The notes under the pieces are model-generated. The model made no database searches. It saw only the letters and a program-made list of their open reading frames with translations, and was not told where the DNA came from. Position numbers and translations under genes: made by a program. Shown one piece after another: positions 8,150 through 16,404 of a DNA stretch of 64,000 bases. Source of the DNA: Vibrio owensii CAIM 1854 = LMG 25443 (GTDB lineage Bacteria; Pseudomonadota; Gammaproteobacteria; Enterobacterales; Vibrionaceae); contig NZ_JPRD01000016.1 of NCBI RefSeq assembly GCF_000817815.1, positions 1-64,000 of the forward strand, read 5' to 3'. Numbering within the stretch: position 1 is the stretch's first letter; every line of letters starts with the position of its first letter.

Positions 8150-9193
8150 TTAAACATAGCGTGTGAATTTTTTCGGGTCGAAAGCTGCTCGGATTGCTTC
8201 ACCGATAAAGGTCACCATCACCAGTACCAGTACAATTGAAGCCACTACTGAAGACACAATCCATGGCGAGTCTAGGTTTGACTTACCTTGCTGCAGCAGT
8301 TCACCCCAACTTGGTGTTGGTGGCATCAGACCCAGGCCAAGGTAATCTAGCGCGGTCAGTGCCGTGATATTGGCCGCGATAGTAAATGGCGCAAGCGTCA
8401 CGATCATCACCATGGTGTTTGGTAGGATATGATTAAACAGAATACGACCTGTTGATGCCCCTAGCGCACGCGCTGCCATCACATATTCGCGAGCCGATTC
8501 TTTATAGGTCATGGTACGCATGTACCAAGTCATCCCCATCCAACCAAACAGTACGTTAATGGCGACGAACAAGGTAAAGGTGGGTTGCACAATGGATACC
8601 AAGATCATGATGACATACAAAAACGGCACCATAGACCACACTTCGATCAAGCGTTGAACAAACAGGTCGAACTTACCACCCCAAAAGCCCATCGCACAGC
8701 CAACGGCGGTACCAATCGCGTAAGAGATTGCCATTGTTAGCAGCGCAAATCCCATCGCAGTACGGAAGCCGTAGACCAATCTAGCCAAAATATCACGACC
8801 GATTACATCCGTACCTAGGTAGTGTTTATTTTCAGCATCGGGGGCCGTTGGAGGGAAATCACCACTAAAGTCTTGCTCGTATGGGTTCCAAGGAACAATC
8901 GGTAGAATCACGAAGTTATCGCCGCCTTCAGCTTCAAACACTTTCTGCAGCTCTCGATAGTCGGCTTCACTCGAAGAAGCTTGGCCAAACTCGCTACCTA
9001 AACGTACATTACTGACGACTGGGAAATAGTAACCGCCATCGTATTTCACCATTAAAGCTTTACTGTTGATCAACAGCTCCGAAAACAGAGAAAGGATCAA
9101 CATGGTGGATAAGATCAAAAACGACCAGTAGCCACGTTTGATTTCTTTAAAGTGACGGATTTTCTTTTGAGTTAATGGGCTAACTTTAATCAT
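8150..9193 (-). CDS. yejE: YejE-like ABC importer permease
   Basis: The protein is 347 aa. The N-terminus (RGYWSFLILSTMLILSLFSEL) and the long periplasmic insert between helices 1 and 2 (about residues 45-125, with KYDGGYYFPV and HYLGTDVIGRDILARLVYG) match the YejE subfamily rather than plain DppC/OppC. The EAA loop REYVMAARALGAS and five more helices follow. ATG 9193 sits one base after the upstream stop (TAATATG), with GGAG 6 nt before it. E. coli YejABEF imports microcin C and peptides; that transport specificity is family knowledge, not shown here. Confidence 0.9.
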   Translation of the reverse strand: MIKVSPLTQKKIRHFKEIKRGYWSFLILSTMLILSLFSELLINSKALMVKYDGGYYFPVVSNVRLGSEFGQASSSEADYRELQKVFEAEGGDNFVILPIVPWNPYEQDFSGDFPPTAPDAENKHYLGTDVIGRDILARLVYGFRTAMGFALLTMAISYAIGTAVGCAMGFWGGKFDLFVQRLIEVWSMVPFLYVIMILVSIVQPTFTLFVAINVLFGWMGMTWYMRTMTYKESAREYVMAARALGASTGRILFNHILPNTMVMIVTLAPFTIAANITALTALDYLGLGLMPPTPSWGELLQQGKSNLDSPWIVSSVVASIVLVLVMVTFIGEAIRAAFDPKKFTRYV

Positions 9194-9194
9194 A

Positions 9195-10220
9195 TTACGC
9201 TCCAAACTTCACACGTGGGTCGACTAAAGCAACACAGATATCTGAAATGATATTGCCGATAAGTAGCAATACCGCGTTGATAGCTACGATGCCCATTACT
9301 ACAGGGTAGTCACGCTCCATGATGGATTCATAACCAAGCAGACCGATACCATCAATATTAAAGATTACTTCGATAAGGAAAGCGCCCGTCATGAAGAACA
9401 ACAGCGAGTTACCAAAGTGGGAGGCAATCGGAATCAAGCTGTTACGCAGAGCATGTTTACGCACTGCTTTCTTAAATGGTAGACCTTTAGCAATCGCGGT
9501 TCGGATGTAATCAGATGACAAGTTTTCCATTAGGTTATTTTTCATTGTCATCGTTAGCGTAGCGAAGTCACCAATGAGGTAACAGATCAACGGCAATACT
9601 GCGTGCCACATGATGTCTTTTGCGCGCTCGAAGAAGGTTTCATAGTCATCAAAGTCGTCTCCGACAAAGCCCCCCATCGGGAACCACTCTAGGTGATAAC
9701 TGAACAAGGTAATAAGCAGGACACCAACGACGTATCCGGGTAATGCGTACCCGACAAAGATGAGAATAGAAGAAGCGGAATCAAATACGGAGCCGTGTTT
9801 AAGCGCTTTATAGTAGCCGAGCGGAATCGAAATAAAGTAACTGATAAAGAAGGTCATTCCGCCATAGAACAAAGACACCGGTAAGCGCTCTGCGATCATG
9901 TCAGATACAGGTTCGTAGTATCGAGTCGATTCACCTAAATCTAACGTCACCAAACGGCTTAACCATTCTACGTAGGCTTCCATCACGGGTTTATCCAGTC
10001 CGTAAAAAGCGTTTAGCTCTGCAATTTGGTCATCAGATAAGGCGGTGTTGCCACCAGCTGATGTCATAGACGCGGCACCATCACCTTGCGCCTGCATTTG
10101 TGAAAGCATGCGCTCAACCGGACCACCTGGCACGAATCGAGTGATAGCAAAGATAAGAATGGTAATCCCGAGAAACGTCGGAATAACCAACGCTAAACGG
10201 CGTAAAAAGTACGACAGCAT
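9195..10220 (-). CDS. yejB: YejB-like ABC importer permease
   Basis: The protein is 341 aa from ATG 10220. A TTG two codons earlier is an alternative that sits closer to the AAGGAG. It has six membrane helices; helix 1 contains FLRRLALVIPTFLGI and is followed by RFVPGGPVERML. A long periplasmic loop follows. The EAA loop (YIRTAIAKGL, then ALRNSLIP) contacts the ATPases, and the C-terminus ends DPRVKFG. It is the first gene of a five-gene minus-strand operon (permease, permease, binding protein, two ATPases). Its leader lies in the large divergent region shared with the TonB receptor. Confidence 0.9.
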   Translation of the reverse strand: MLSYFLRRLALVIPTFLGITILIFAITRFVPGGPVERMLSQMQAQGDGAASMTSAGGNTALSDDQIAELNAFYGLDKPVMEAYVEWLSRLVTLDLGESTRYYEPVSDMIAERLPVSLFYGGMTFFISYFISIPLGYYKALKHGSVFDSASSILIFVGYALPGYVVGVLLITLFSYHLEWFPMGGFVGDDFDDYETFFERAKDIMWHAVLPLICYLIGDFATLTMTMKNNLMENLSSDYIRTAIAKGLPFKKAVRKHALRNSLIPIASHFGNSLLFFMTGAFLIEVIFNIDGIGLLGYESIMERDYPVVMGIVAINAVLLLIGNIISDICVALVDPRVKFGA

Positions 10221-10304
10221 ATACAACTTGCTCCTTGTCTACTGTCCATTATTAGGCGGGTTTGGAGAGGAGAATTCCGGCCCAAAATGGTGCATCTCTA
10301 TCCC

Positions 10305-10365
10305 GTAGTAACTAAAGCTGTTGAAACACACTCCCTGAGTTTCAAAAGCTAGTTTTTTCCACTAC
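10305..10365 (-). repeat. Long imperfect inverted repeat in the importer leader
   Basis: Arms are GTAGT-AACTA-AAGCTG-TTGAAAC on the left and GTTTCAA-AAGCT-AGTT-(6 nt)-ACTAC on the right, around an 11-nt loop. It lies about 85-145 nt before the yejB start. It would form a long interrupted hairpin in the minus-strand transcript if transcription starts upstream of it. No T run follows, so it is not a simple terminator. Confidence 0.5.
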
Positions 10366-10578
10366 TGCAATAATTTCAGCGTCATATTTATCTTGAATCC
10401 AAGTAAGCTTCAAGTGTTTGAATCCAAAACATGACAAACTTCCTCCGATGTCCAAAAACAGAAATGTTTTTGTAAATAATTATAAAAAACCACAAAACCA
10501 ATTCATACAGAATATCAATCTAGGCACTTTAGAGCCAAAACCCTATATAAACATGCATATATGCAGAATAATTAGACA

Positions 10579-10588
10579 CCCCCCCCCC
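10579..10588. repeat. C10 homopolymer tract
   Basis: Ten consecutive C residues sit in otherwise A+T-rich DNA, about midway between the divergent starts. Tracts of this length are prone to slipped-strand length change. Here it could alter promoter spacing. Sequencing error in the count is possible. Confidence 0.9.
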
Positions 10589-10630
10589 ACTACCATTTGA
10601 CCTCAAAATACGAGTGAGCCCTTTTATAAC

Positions 10631-10656
10631 GGTGGGTATCATATTCTGATACCACC
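10631..10656. repeat. Hairpin-forming inverted repeat
   Basis: GGTGGGTATCA and TGATACCACC pair with one bulged G around a 5-nt loop. It lies between the C10 tract and the CRP-like site. It has no T run. Operator or RNA structure are both possible. Confidence 0.45.
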
Positions 10657-10858
10657 TTGTGCGATCGAGTTAACATGCCCAGCATTCCATAAAAACCCTC
10701 AAGCAGAACAATCATCTAGATTAACGTTTAAATTCAGTGCCAATCGCCCACTTAAAAAGCATAGGCGATATAAGTCATTAGACTTTACAAGAAACACAAA
10801 ATACGGTGTTTTATTAAAATTTAATCTCAATTTATAAACGTCATGCAGTAAATTATTC

Positions 10859-10874
10859 TGTGATTTATGTCACC
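10859..10874 (+). promoter_or_regulatory. Predicted CRP (cAMP receptor protein) site
   Basis: TGTGA-TTTATG-TCACC matches the TGTGA-N6-TCACA consensus at nine of ten fixed positions. Its centre is about 95 bp before the transcript start expected from the promoter at 10926-10955, close to the -92 class I position. It would link receptor/TonB2 expression to carbon status. Confidence 0.6.
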
Positions 10875-10925
10875 TTTGGTTTTTTACATCTTTTTTACAT
10901 TTCTTTATCTCTGTTTACCACTGGT

Positions 10926-10955
10926 TTGACTTCCTTTTTTCATCTCAGGTATACA
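10926..10955 (+). promoter_or_regulatory. Candidate sigma70 promoter of the TonB-receptor operon
   Basis: TTGACT (-35) and TATACA (-10) are separated by 18 bp, about 85 bp before the receptor ATG. It fits downstream of the CRP-like site. The call is by eye only. Confidence 0.4.
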
Positions 10956-10963
10956 TGTCCGGA

Positions 10964-10984
10964 ACGTTAACGAAATATTAACGT
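10964..10984. promoter_or_regulatory. Perfect dyad near the expected transcript start
   Basis: ACGTTAA (10964-10970) and TTAACGT (10978-10984) form a perfect 7-bp inverted repeat with a 7-bp spacer. It begins within a few bases of the expected transcript start, a place where a repressor would act. It does not resemble a Fur box. Confidence 0.45.
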
Positions 10985-10990
10985 CATAAT

Positions 10991-11005
10991 TGGCCATTAT
11001 GGCCA
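10991..11005. promoter_or_regulatory. Perfect 15-bp palindrome in the receptor leader
   Basis: TGGCCAT-T-ATGGCCA is a perfect palindrome about a single central base, 33 nt before the receptor ATG. With so short a centre it suits a protein operator better than an RNA hairpin. Confidence 0.45.
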
Positions 11006-11038
11006 GACATAGGAATAATAATAATCGGAGCAACAAGG

Positions 11039-13639
11039 ATGTATAAAAACACAACCGCTTTATCTGTTGCGATCAGCCTTGCACTGGGGACGGCAGCAGT
11101 GGCCCCTCTAGCAGCGCAGGCAGAAGAGCAGCAAGTTGAAAAACTACAAAAAATGAAAGTTACTGGTTCGCGTCTAACGCGAGCATCTATGGAAGGAAGC
11201 ACCCCAGTAGCTGTTATCGGCCGTGCAGAAATTGAACGAGCTGGTGACGTATCTATCGCTGATGTACTACGTAAATCTTCATTTAACTCTTTTGGTTCAC
11301 ACAGCGAACGTTCAGGCAGCTCGGCACAAAGCCAAGCAACCATCTCTCTACGAGGTCTAGGTTCTGAACGTACTCTAGTTCTAATTAACGGCAAACGTCT
11401 TCCTGGCTCAGCAGCTATGGGTGGCGGTGCTGCCAACATCAACGTAATCCCTTCTGCAATCGTAGAACGTGTTGAAGTAATGGCCGACGGCGGTTCTGCT
11501 GTATACGGTTCAGATGCTGTTGCAGGTGTAGTTAACATCATCTTGAAAGATGAGTTCGACGGCATCAACGTTACGGTTGGTTCAGGTATACCTAGTCAAG
11601 AAGGCGGCGATGAGCAGAATGTTGCTTTCGTAATGGGTACAAATGGCGAGAAAGGCAACATCATGTTCTCGTTTGAGCATGATAGTAAAGACGAAATCTA
11701 CCAACGCGATCGTGACTACCTAAGTTCAACCAATACTGGCTCAGATAACTACTTTGATATGTCTGGTGTAAGTATCTACGGCCGAAACGTTTACCATAAC
11801 GGCGAGCTGAAAGCGCTGAAAGGTTACGATACAGACGCAACTTGTGATTCATCAAAAGGCTTTGTTGGTCTAACCAACTACCCAGGCCTAGGTGATATCT
11901 GTGGTTACGACTACACGTCAGAAGCGGCACAAACAGCTTCACTAGAGCGTAATACTGTTTTTGTTAACGGTAATATTTTCCTAAATGACGACACAACGTT
12001 CAATGCACAAGTGCTTTTGAACCGCAACGAAAGCTTCGGTCGTTACGCTCCTGCAGCAGGTTGGTTTGAAGTTGACCCAACAACGTCTGGTGGTTCTGAT
12101 TTCTTCACAGAGAATGGTCTAGATCCAGCAGCAGGCCCAGCTCGTGTTTACTACCGTTTCAACAACGTAGGTACACGTGACAACAACGTAACTGACTTCC
12201 AAGCTGATTTGAAGGCAGGCCTAGACGGCACACTTTACACAGATAGCTTCGGTGATGTGGTTTGGGAAACAGGTTACCAGCTTAACTTCTCGAACAGTAA
12301 CGAAATTGGTACAGGTTACGTGTTCCGCTCACCGGCTGAACAGCTAGCGAACTCAGGCGAGTTTGTAAACGGCGAGTTCAGTGCTGATGCAACGAGCGAC
12401 CTAGCAGCCGGAACAAGCCGCGAAACGCAAATGGAAATGCACAACTTCTACGGTGGTCTTCAGTTTGACCTAGCAGAAATCGGTGACGTTACCATCCCTG
12501 TATATATTGGTGCAGAGTTCACAACTTACGACTACTTTGACCAATACGATCCACAAAGTGAAGCAGGTAACATCATCGGTAGTTCTGGTAACTCAGCAGG
12601 TGGTGACCGTGAAACTTACGCGCTTTACGCAGAGTCTCTGATCGCGTTTACCGATGAGTTAGAGATGAACATTGCGGCACGTTACGACCACTACAGTGAC
12701 TTTGGTAGTGAGATTTCACCAAAAGCATCATTCCGTTACCAACCTCTTGATAATCTAATGTTCCGTACAGGTGCGGGTATGGGCTTCCGTGCGCCAACAT
12801 TAGCAAACCTTTACGGTGCGGATAGCTTCTCTGCCGACGAAGCAAAAGACTACGTTTACTGTCAAGCAAACGGCATCTCTGACGCAGACTGTCCAGAAAC
12901 TCAGTACGATGTAACTCGTACATCAAACGAAGATCTAGATGCTGAAACGTCAGTTTCATTTAACTTCGGTGTAAGTTACTCACCAATCGAAGATCTAGAT
13001 CTAACACTTGATTACTACAACATCAGTATCGATGACGTAATCACGCTTAACTCTCTACAAAGCATGATCGACCAAGAGCGTAGCAGTGGTGTTGCTAACC
13101 CGAACATCGAACGTGATGCAACAGGCCGTATTACACACGCAACAGCAGGCCTAGAAAACTTAGGTACTCTAGATACTTCAGGTCTTGACCTGAAAGTTGG
13201 TTACCGTTACGACTTCGACTCAGCCGTTCTACGTTACGACTTCATGGGTAGCTATGTTCTTGACTACAGCGCACCTGAATACGTGAATGGTCCAGTGAAC
13301 AACCAAGTTGGCCGTAATGGTCTACCTGAGTACCGTTTCAACACAGGTGTTGGTCTTAACTTCCTAGAAGAGCACGATGTTTACCTATCAGCAGACTACA
13401 TCGCGTCACAAGCACAAGACGTTGATGAGAACTACAACAAGACAGGTAACATCCCATCGCAAACAATCTGGAACGTAGCATACAACTACCTAGCTCCATG
13501 GGATGCGAAGTTCACTGCAGGTGTACGTAACCTTACCGATGAAGACCCAGCGTTTGAGTCTGATGGTGTGACTTACGATGCTGACCTATACAGCATTCAA
13601 GGCCGCGTTTACTTCGTGAAATACTCTCAAAACTTTTAA
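11039..13639 (+). CDS. TonB-dependent outer-membrane receptor
   Basis: The protein is 866 aa. A signal peptide ends near AAQA (about residue 28). A TonB-box-like KMKVTGSR stretch follows, then a plug domain (about 45-170) with LRGLGSERTLVLINGKRLPG and GGSAVYGSDAVAGVVNIILKD. A 22-strand beta-barrel ends in a terminal Phe. It would import a bound ligand across the outer membrane using energy from a TonB complex. The substrate is not known: the plug type occurs widely in marine bacteria, and no Fur box precedes the gene. The TonB2 energiser genes follow on the same strand, and a Yej-type importer is divergent. GGAG lies 8 nt before ATG 11039. Confidence 0.93.
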   Translation: MYKNTTALSVAISLALGTAAVAPLAAQAEEQQVEKLQKMKVTGSRLTRASMEGSTPVAVIGRAEIERAGDVSIADVLRKSSFNSFGSHSERSGSSAQSQATISLRGLGSERTLVLINGKRLPGSAAMGGGAANINVIPSAIVERVEVMADGGSAVYGSDAVAGVVNIILKDEFDGINVTVGSGIPSQEGGDEQNVAFVMGTNGEKGNIMFSFEHDSKDEIYQRDRDYLSSTNTGSDNYFDMSGVSIYGRNVYHNGELKALKGYDTDATCDSSKGFVGLTNYPGLGDICGYDYTSEAAQTASLERNTVFVNGNIFLNDDTTFNAQVLLNRNESFGRYAPAAGWFEVDPTTSGGSDFFTENGLDPAAGPARVYYRFNNVGTRDNNVTDFQADLKAGLDGTLYTDSFGDVVWETGYQLNFSNSNEIGTGYVFRSPAEQLANSGEFVNGEFSADATSDLAAGTSRETQMEMHNFYGGLQFDLAEIGDVTIPVYIGAEFTTYDYFDQYDPQSEAGNIIGSSGNSAGGDRETYALYAESLIAFTDELEMNIAARYDHYSDFGSEISPKASFRYQPLDNLMFRTGAGMGFRAPTLANLYGADSFSADEAKDYVYCQANGISDADCPETQYDVTRTSNEDLDAETSVSFNFGVSYSPIEDLDLTLDYYNISIDDVITLNSLQSMIDQERSSGVANPNIERDATGRITHATAGLENLGTLDTSGLDLKVGYRYDFDSAVLRYDFMGSYVLDYSAPEYVNGPVNNQVGRNGLPEYRFNTGVGLNFLEEHDVYLSADYIASQAQDVDENYNKTGNIPSQTIWNVAYNYLAPWDAKFTAGVRNLTDEDPAFESDGVTYDADLYSIQGRVYFVKYSQNF

Positions 13640-13650
13640 TTAAAACCTTT

Positions 13651-13673
13651 GGCGCAGGAGCTTTTCCTGCGCC
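13651..13673 (+). repeat. Strong intercistronic hairpin after the receptor gene
   Basis: GGCGCAGGA and TCCTGCGCC form a perfect 9-bp G+C-rich stem with a 5-nt loop, 11 nt after the receptor stop. There is no T run. It may stabilise the receptor mRNA or act as a partial attenuator before the TonB2 genes. Confidence 0.65.
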
Positions 13674-13712
13674 CCTCTCGACTGACTTTTATACACTGAC
13701 AAGGATGCAACT

Positions 13713-14477
13713 ATGACGTTAAAGGAATTTGGCGTAAGTGCAGTTACTGCCGCGATACTAACGGTAAGTGGAGCAGCTGTTGCTGCGGACTCTGGTACCG
13801 TTGTCGCTAACCAAGCAAAGACAACGAAGTCTTCTCAGGCTTCACAACAAAAAATCGATACCTATGCTGAAAGCACTGAAGGCATGTTGGCTGAATACAA
13901 AGGCCTACTGCGTCAGATCGACAGCATGAAAGTCTACAATGAGCAAATCAACCGCATGGTTCAATCTCAGCAGGGAGAGCTGGATTCATTGAACAGCCAG
14001 ATTGCTCAAATCGACCAGACAGCAACAGAGGTTGTGCCTCTTACGCTAAAAATGATCGATGCCCTAGATGAATTCGTTACTCTGGATCTACCATTCCAAA
14101 AAGAAGAGCGTACTAAACGTGTCGTTGAGTTACGTGACCTAATGGATCGCGCAGACGTAACAACTTCAGAGAAATTCCGTAAAGTGATGGAAGCCTACCA
14201 AATCGAAGAAGGCTTCTCTCGCTCAATTGAATCTTACAAAGCTAGCCTAGAGCGCAACGGTGAAACCGTGACTTACGACTTCCTACGTATTGGTCGTACT
14301 GCGCTTCTATTCCAATCTCCGGATGGCGGTGAAACAGGCATGTGGAACCAACAAACTCGTCAATGGGAATCACTACCGGAGAACTACCGTATCGCTGTAC
14401 AGCAAGGCCTTCGTATCGCTAAGAAACAAGCGCCACCAGCGCTGATCAAACTGCCTGTATTTGCTGGGGAGGAATAA
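13713..14477 (+). CDS. DUF3450 periplasmic coiled-coil protein of the TonB2 cluster
   Basis: The protein is 254 aa. It has an N-terminal signal peptide (cleavage near AVAA, about residue 24). A coiled coil at about 55-115 is rich in Gln, Glu and Leu, and a globular C-terminal part contains YDFLRIGRTALLFQSPDGGETG. DUF3450 proteins are regularly encoded just before ttpC in vibrios and related bacteria. Their role is unproven, but a periplasmic accessory to the TonB2 complex is the natural reading. AAGGA lies before ATG 13713. It stops 3 bp before ttpC, so the two are co-translated. Confidence 0.85.
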   Translation: MTLKEFGVSAVTAAILTVSGAAVAADSGTVVANQAKTTKSSQASQQKIDTYAESTEGMLAEYKGLLRQIDSMKVYNEQINRMVQSQQGELDSLNSQIAQIDQTATEVVPLTLKMIDALDEFVTLDLPFQKEERTKRVVELRDLMDRADVTTSEKFRKVMEAYQIEEGFSRSIESYKASLERNGETVTYDFLRIGRTALLFQSPDGGETGMWNQQTRQWESLPENYRIAVQQGLRIAKKQAPPALIKLPVFAGEE

Positions 14478-14480
14478 GAA

Positions 14481-15842
14481 ATGAAAGGATTCAAAACTCT
14501 AGCCGCTGGTTTGCTAGCGAGCTTATTCATGATTTCTGGTGCACAAGCTGAAGCACCTCAGAACCTATCTGAGCTACTGAAAAACGTAAAATCAGAAAGT
14601 ATCGTTGAATCAAAAGAGAACAAAGCTCGTGAAGCTGAGTTCAAAAACAACCGTGACCAACAAGCAGCACTTCTTGAAAAAGCTCGTGCAGAACTTGCGG
14701 CGCAACAAGCACTTGGTGATGAATTAAAAGCCACGTTTGACGAAAACGACAAACAGCTAACCGAACTGACAGAAACACTGCGAGTTCGTTCAGGTACTTT
14801 AGGTGAGATGTTTGGTGTGGTTCGCCAGTATGCTGGTGAGTTTAAAGGTCTATTTGCCGCTTCGCAAAATGCCGTTCTTTTCCCTGAGCGTGATGCACTG
14901 CTGTCTAAACTAGCAGAAAGTAAAGAGCTACCATCAACGCAAGAGCTTGAAGCATTTTGGCACACGATCCTACAACAAGTCGTAGCTTCAGGCGATACAA
15001 CAACAGCACCAGCAACCGTTGTATACGGCGAAGGTAAAGAAGCGGTCCGTGACGTAACCCTAGTTGGTGAGTTTAACGCAATTGCAGATGGCAAATACGT
15101 AACTTACGTACCTCAAACAGGTAAGTTCGAAGAGCTATCACGTCAACCAAGCAAAAACATCACTCGTCTTGTGGGTGGTTTTGAATCAGCAGACGGCACA
15201 TACGAACCACTGTTTATCGACCCATCTCGTGGTGTGATTCTGTCTCTATTAGTACAAAGCCCTACTGTTCAGGAGCGTATTGACCAAGGTGGTATCGTTG
15301 GTTACGTCATCCTAGGTATGGGTGCAATTGGTGCACTTATCGCTCTCGTTTGTTACCTACGTCTATTGGTTATCGGTGGCAAAATGCGCAAACAAGCGAA
15401 ATCTGACACTGTTATCCCTGGCAATCCATTGGGTGAAGTTATCCAAGCTTACCAAGAACATAAAGGTGACAACCTTGAAGATCTTGAAGCGAAACTGGAT
15501 GAAATCATCCTGCGTAACGCACCGAGCATTGAACGCTTTATCAGCTCAATCAAACTGTTCGCTTCTGTAGCACCTCTTCTAGGCCTACTAGGTACGGTTA
15601 TGGGTATGATCGGTACGTTCCAAGCAATCACACTATTTGGTACAGGTGATCCGAAGCTAATGGCTGGCGGTATCTCAGAAGCACTTGTTACTACGATGCT
15701 TGGTCTGGTTGTCGCAATTCCTCTGCTGTTCCTGTACACAATCGTACACAGTAAAGGTCGTCGTTTGGTTCAAACTCTTGAAGAACAGAGTGCAGGCTTC
15801 ATCGCTCGCTATCAGGAAAAACTACATAAAGCCGAAAGCTAA
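14481..15842 (+). CDS. ttpC: TtpC, ExbB-like accessory subunit of the TonB2 system
   Basis: The protein is 453 aa, about twice ExbB size. A signal peptide ends near AQA (about residue 24). A periplasmic coiled-coil region spans about 30-130 and a periplasmic domain extends to about 260. Three membrane segments follow (about 270-295, 355-380 and 395-425) within a MotA/TolQ/ExbB proton-channel domain (SVAPLLGLLGTVMGMIGTFQ). In Vibrio, TtpC is required together with ExbB2/ExbD2 for TonB2-dependent uptake. That role is family knowledge; the gene order DUF3450-ttpC-exbB2-exbD2-tonB2-TPR is seen here. Confidence 0.93.
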   Translation: MKGFKTLAAGLLASLFMISGAQAEAPQNLSELLKNVKSESIVESKENKAREAEFKNNRDQQAALLEKARAELAAQQALGDELKATFDENDKQLTELTETLRVRSGTLGEMFGVVRQYAGEFKGLFAASQNAVLFPERDALLSKLAESKELPSTQELEAFWHTILQQVVASGDTTTAPATVVYGEGKEAVRDVTLVGEFNAIADGKYVTYVPQTGKFEELSRQPSKNITRLVGGFESADGTYEPLFIDPSRGVILSLLVQSPTVQERIDQGGIVGYVILGMGAIGALIALVCYLRLLVIGGKMRKQAKSDTVIPGNPLGEVIQAYQEHKGDNLEDLEAKLDEIILRNAPSIERFISSIKLFASVAPLLGLLGTVMGMIGTFQAITLFGTGDPKLMAGGISEALVTTMLGLVVAIPLLFLYTIVHSKGRRLVQTLEEQSAGFIARYQEKLHKAES

Positions 15843-15851
15843 GGAGGCGTT

Positions 15852-16379
15852 ATGTGGTGGTTAGTTGGAGAACTTGAATCAATTAGGCGCTTCTTGGGAA
15901 TGGGTGGTGATGTACTTGTCGCCATCTTTATCCTCAGCTTCATGTTATGGGCAGTCTTACTAGAACGTTGGTTTTACTTCGCTGCCGTCGCTCCCAAAGC
16001 AATGAAAAAAGCCGTTAGCTTTTGGGAAGAGCGTTCAGAACATAAAAGCTGGAACGCAAAGATGATCCGACAAGAAATGGTTTCTCGTCAGGATATTGAG
16101 AATAAAAAGGGACTGCCAATCGTCAAAGTATTGATTGCACTTTGTCCCCTACTTGGCTTGCTCGGCACCGTTGTCGGCATGATTCAAGTATTCGACATCT
16201 TAGCGGTAACAGGAACAGGAAGCCCTCGAGCAATGGCCTCGGGGATCTCAAAGGCAACAATCCCAACACTAGCGGGAATGGTGGCTTCACTATCAGGACT
16301 TTTCTTTAGTACACGTCTTGATCATTTAGCCAAAGTCACCACGCAGAAGCTTGAAGACAAGCTAAAGCACATTGCCTGA
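15852..16379 (+). CDS. exbB2: ExbB2, proton-channel subunit of the TonB2 complex
   Basis: The protein is 175 aa with three membrane helices (about 15-38, 90-118 and 130-158). The ExbB core motif is ALCPLLGLLGTVVGMIQVFD, followed by GISKATIPTLAGMVASL. With ExbD2 it conducts protons to energise TonB2. AGGAGG lies just before ATG 15852, 9 bp after the ttpC stop. It is shorter than classical ExbB (about 240 aa), as usual for TonB2-type systems. Confidence 0.93.
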   Translation: MWWLVGELESIRRFLGMGGDVLVAIFILSFMLWAVLLERWFYFAAVAPKAMKKAVSFWEERSEHKSWNAKMIRQEMVSRQDIENKKGLPIVKVLIALCPLLGLLGTVVGMIQVFDILAVTGTGSPRAMASGISKATIPTLAGMVASLSGLFFSTRLDHLAKVTTQKLEDKLKHIA

Positions 16380-16404
16380 GTAAACGGAATTAGAGGTATA
16401 GGTC

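Larger units (their letters stand above)
10221..11038. other. 0.8-kb divergent regulatory region
   Basis: The region separates the Yej-type operon (minus) from the TonB-receptor operon (plus), with no convincing gene in either strand. A 60-codon frame at 10418-10600 lacks coding character. It contains a large imperfect inverted repeat (10305-10365), a C10 tract (10579-10588), a hairpin (10631-10656), a small dyad ATCGCC/GGCGAT (10743-10769), a CRP-like site (10859-10874), a plausible sigma70 promoter (10926-10955) and two perfect dyads near the expected transcript start. Much of it is A+T rich. No convincing Fur box is visible. Confidence 0.75.

Noticed and set aside
10418..10600. 60-codon frame in the divergent region
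   Set aside because: Composition follows A+T-rich DNA, it runs into the C10 tract and lacks a ribosome-binding site.
10860..11038. Fur box before the TonB receptor
   Set aside because: No stretch approaches the GATAATGATAATCATTATC pattern; the two dyads present are unrelated.
10984..11568. 194-codon minus-strand frame opposite the TonB-receptor start
   Set aside because: It is antisense to a clear signal peptide and plug domain, has low-complexity Ala/Pro/Arg composition and no family resemblance.
14558..15094. 178-codon minus-strand frame within ttpC
   Set aside because: Ser-rich shadow of the coding strand; ttpC is well supported in this stretch.
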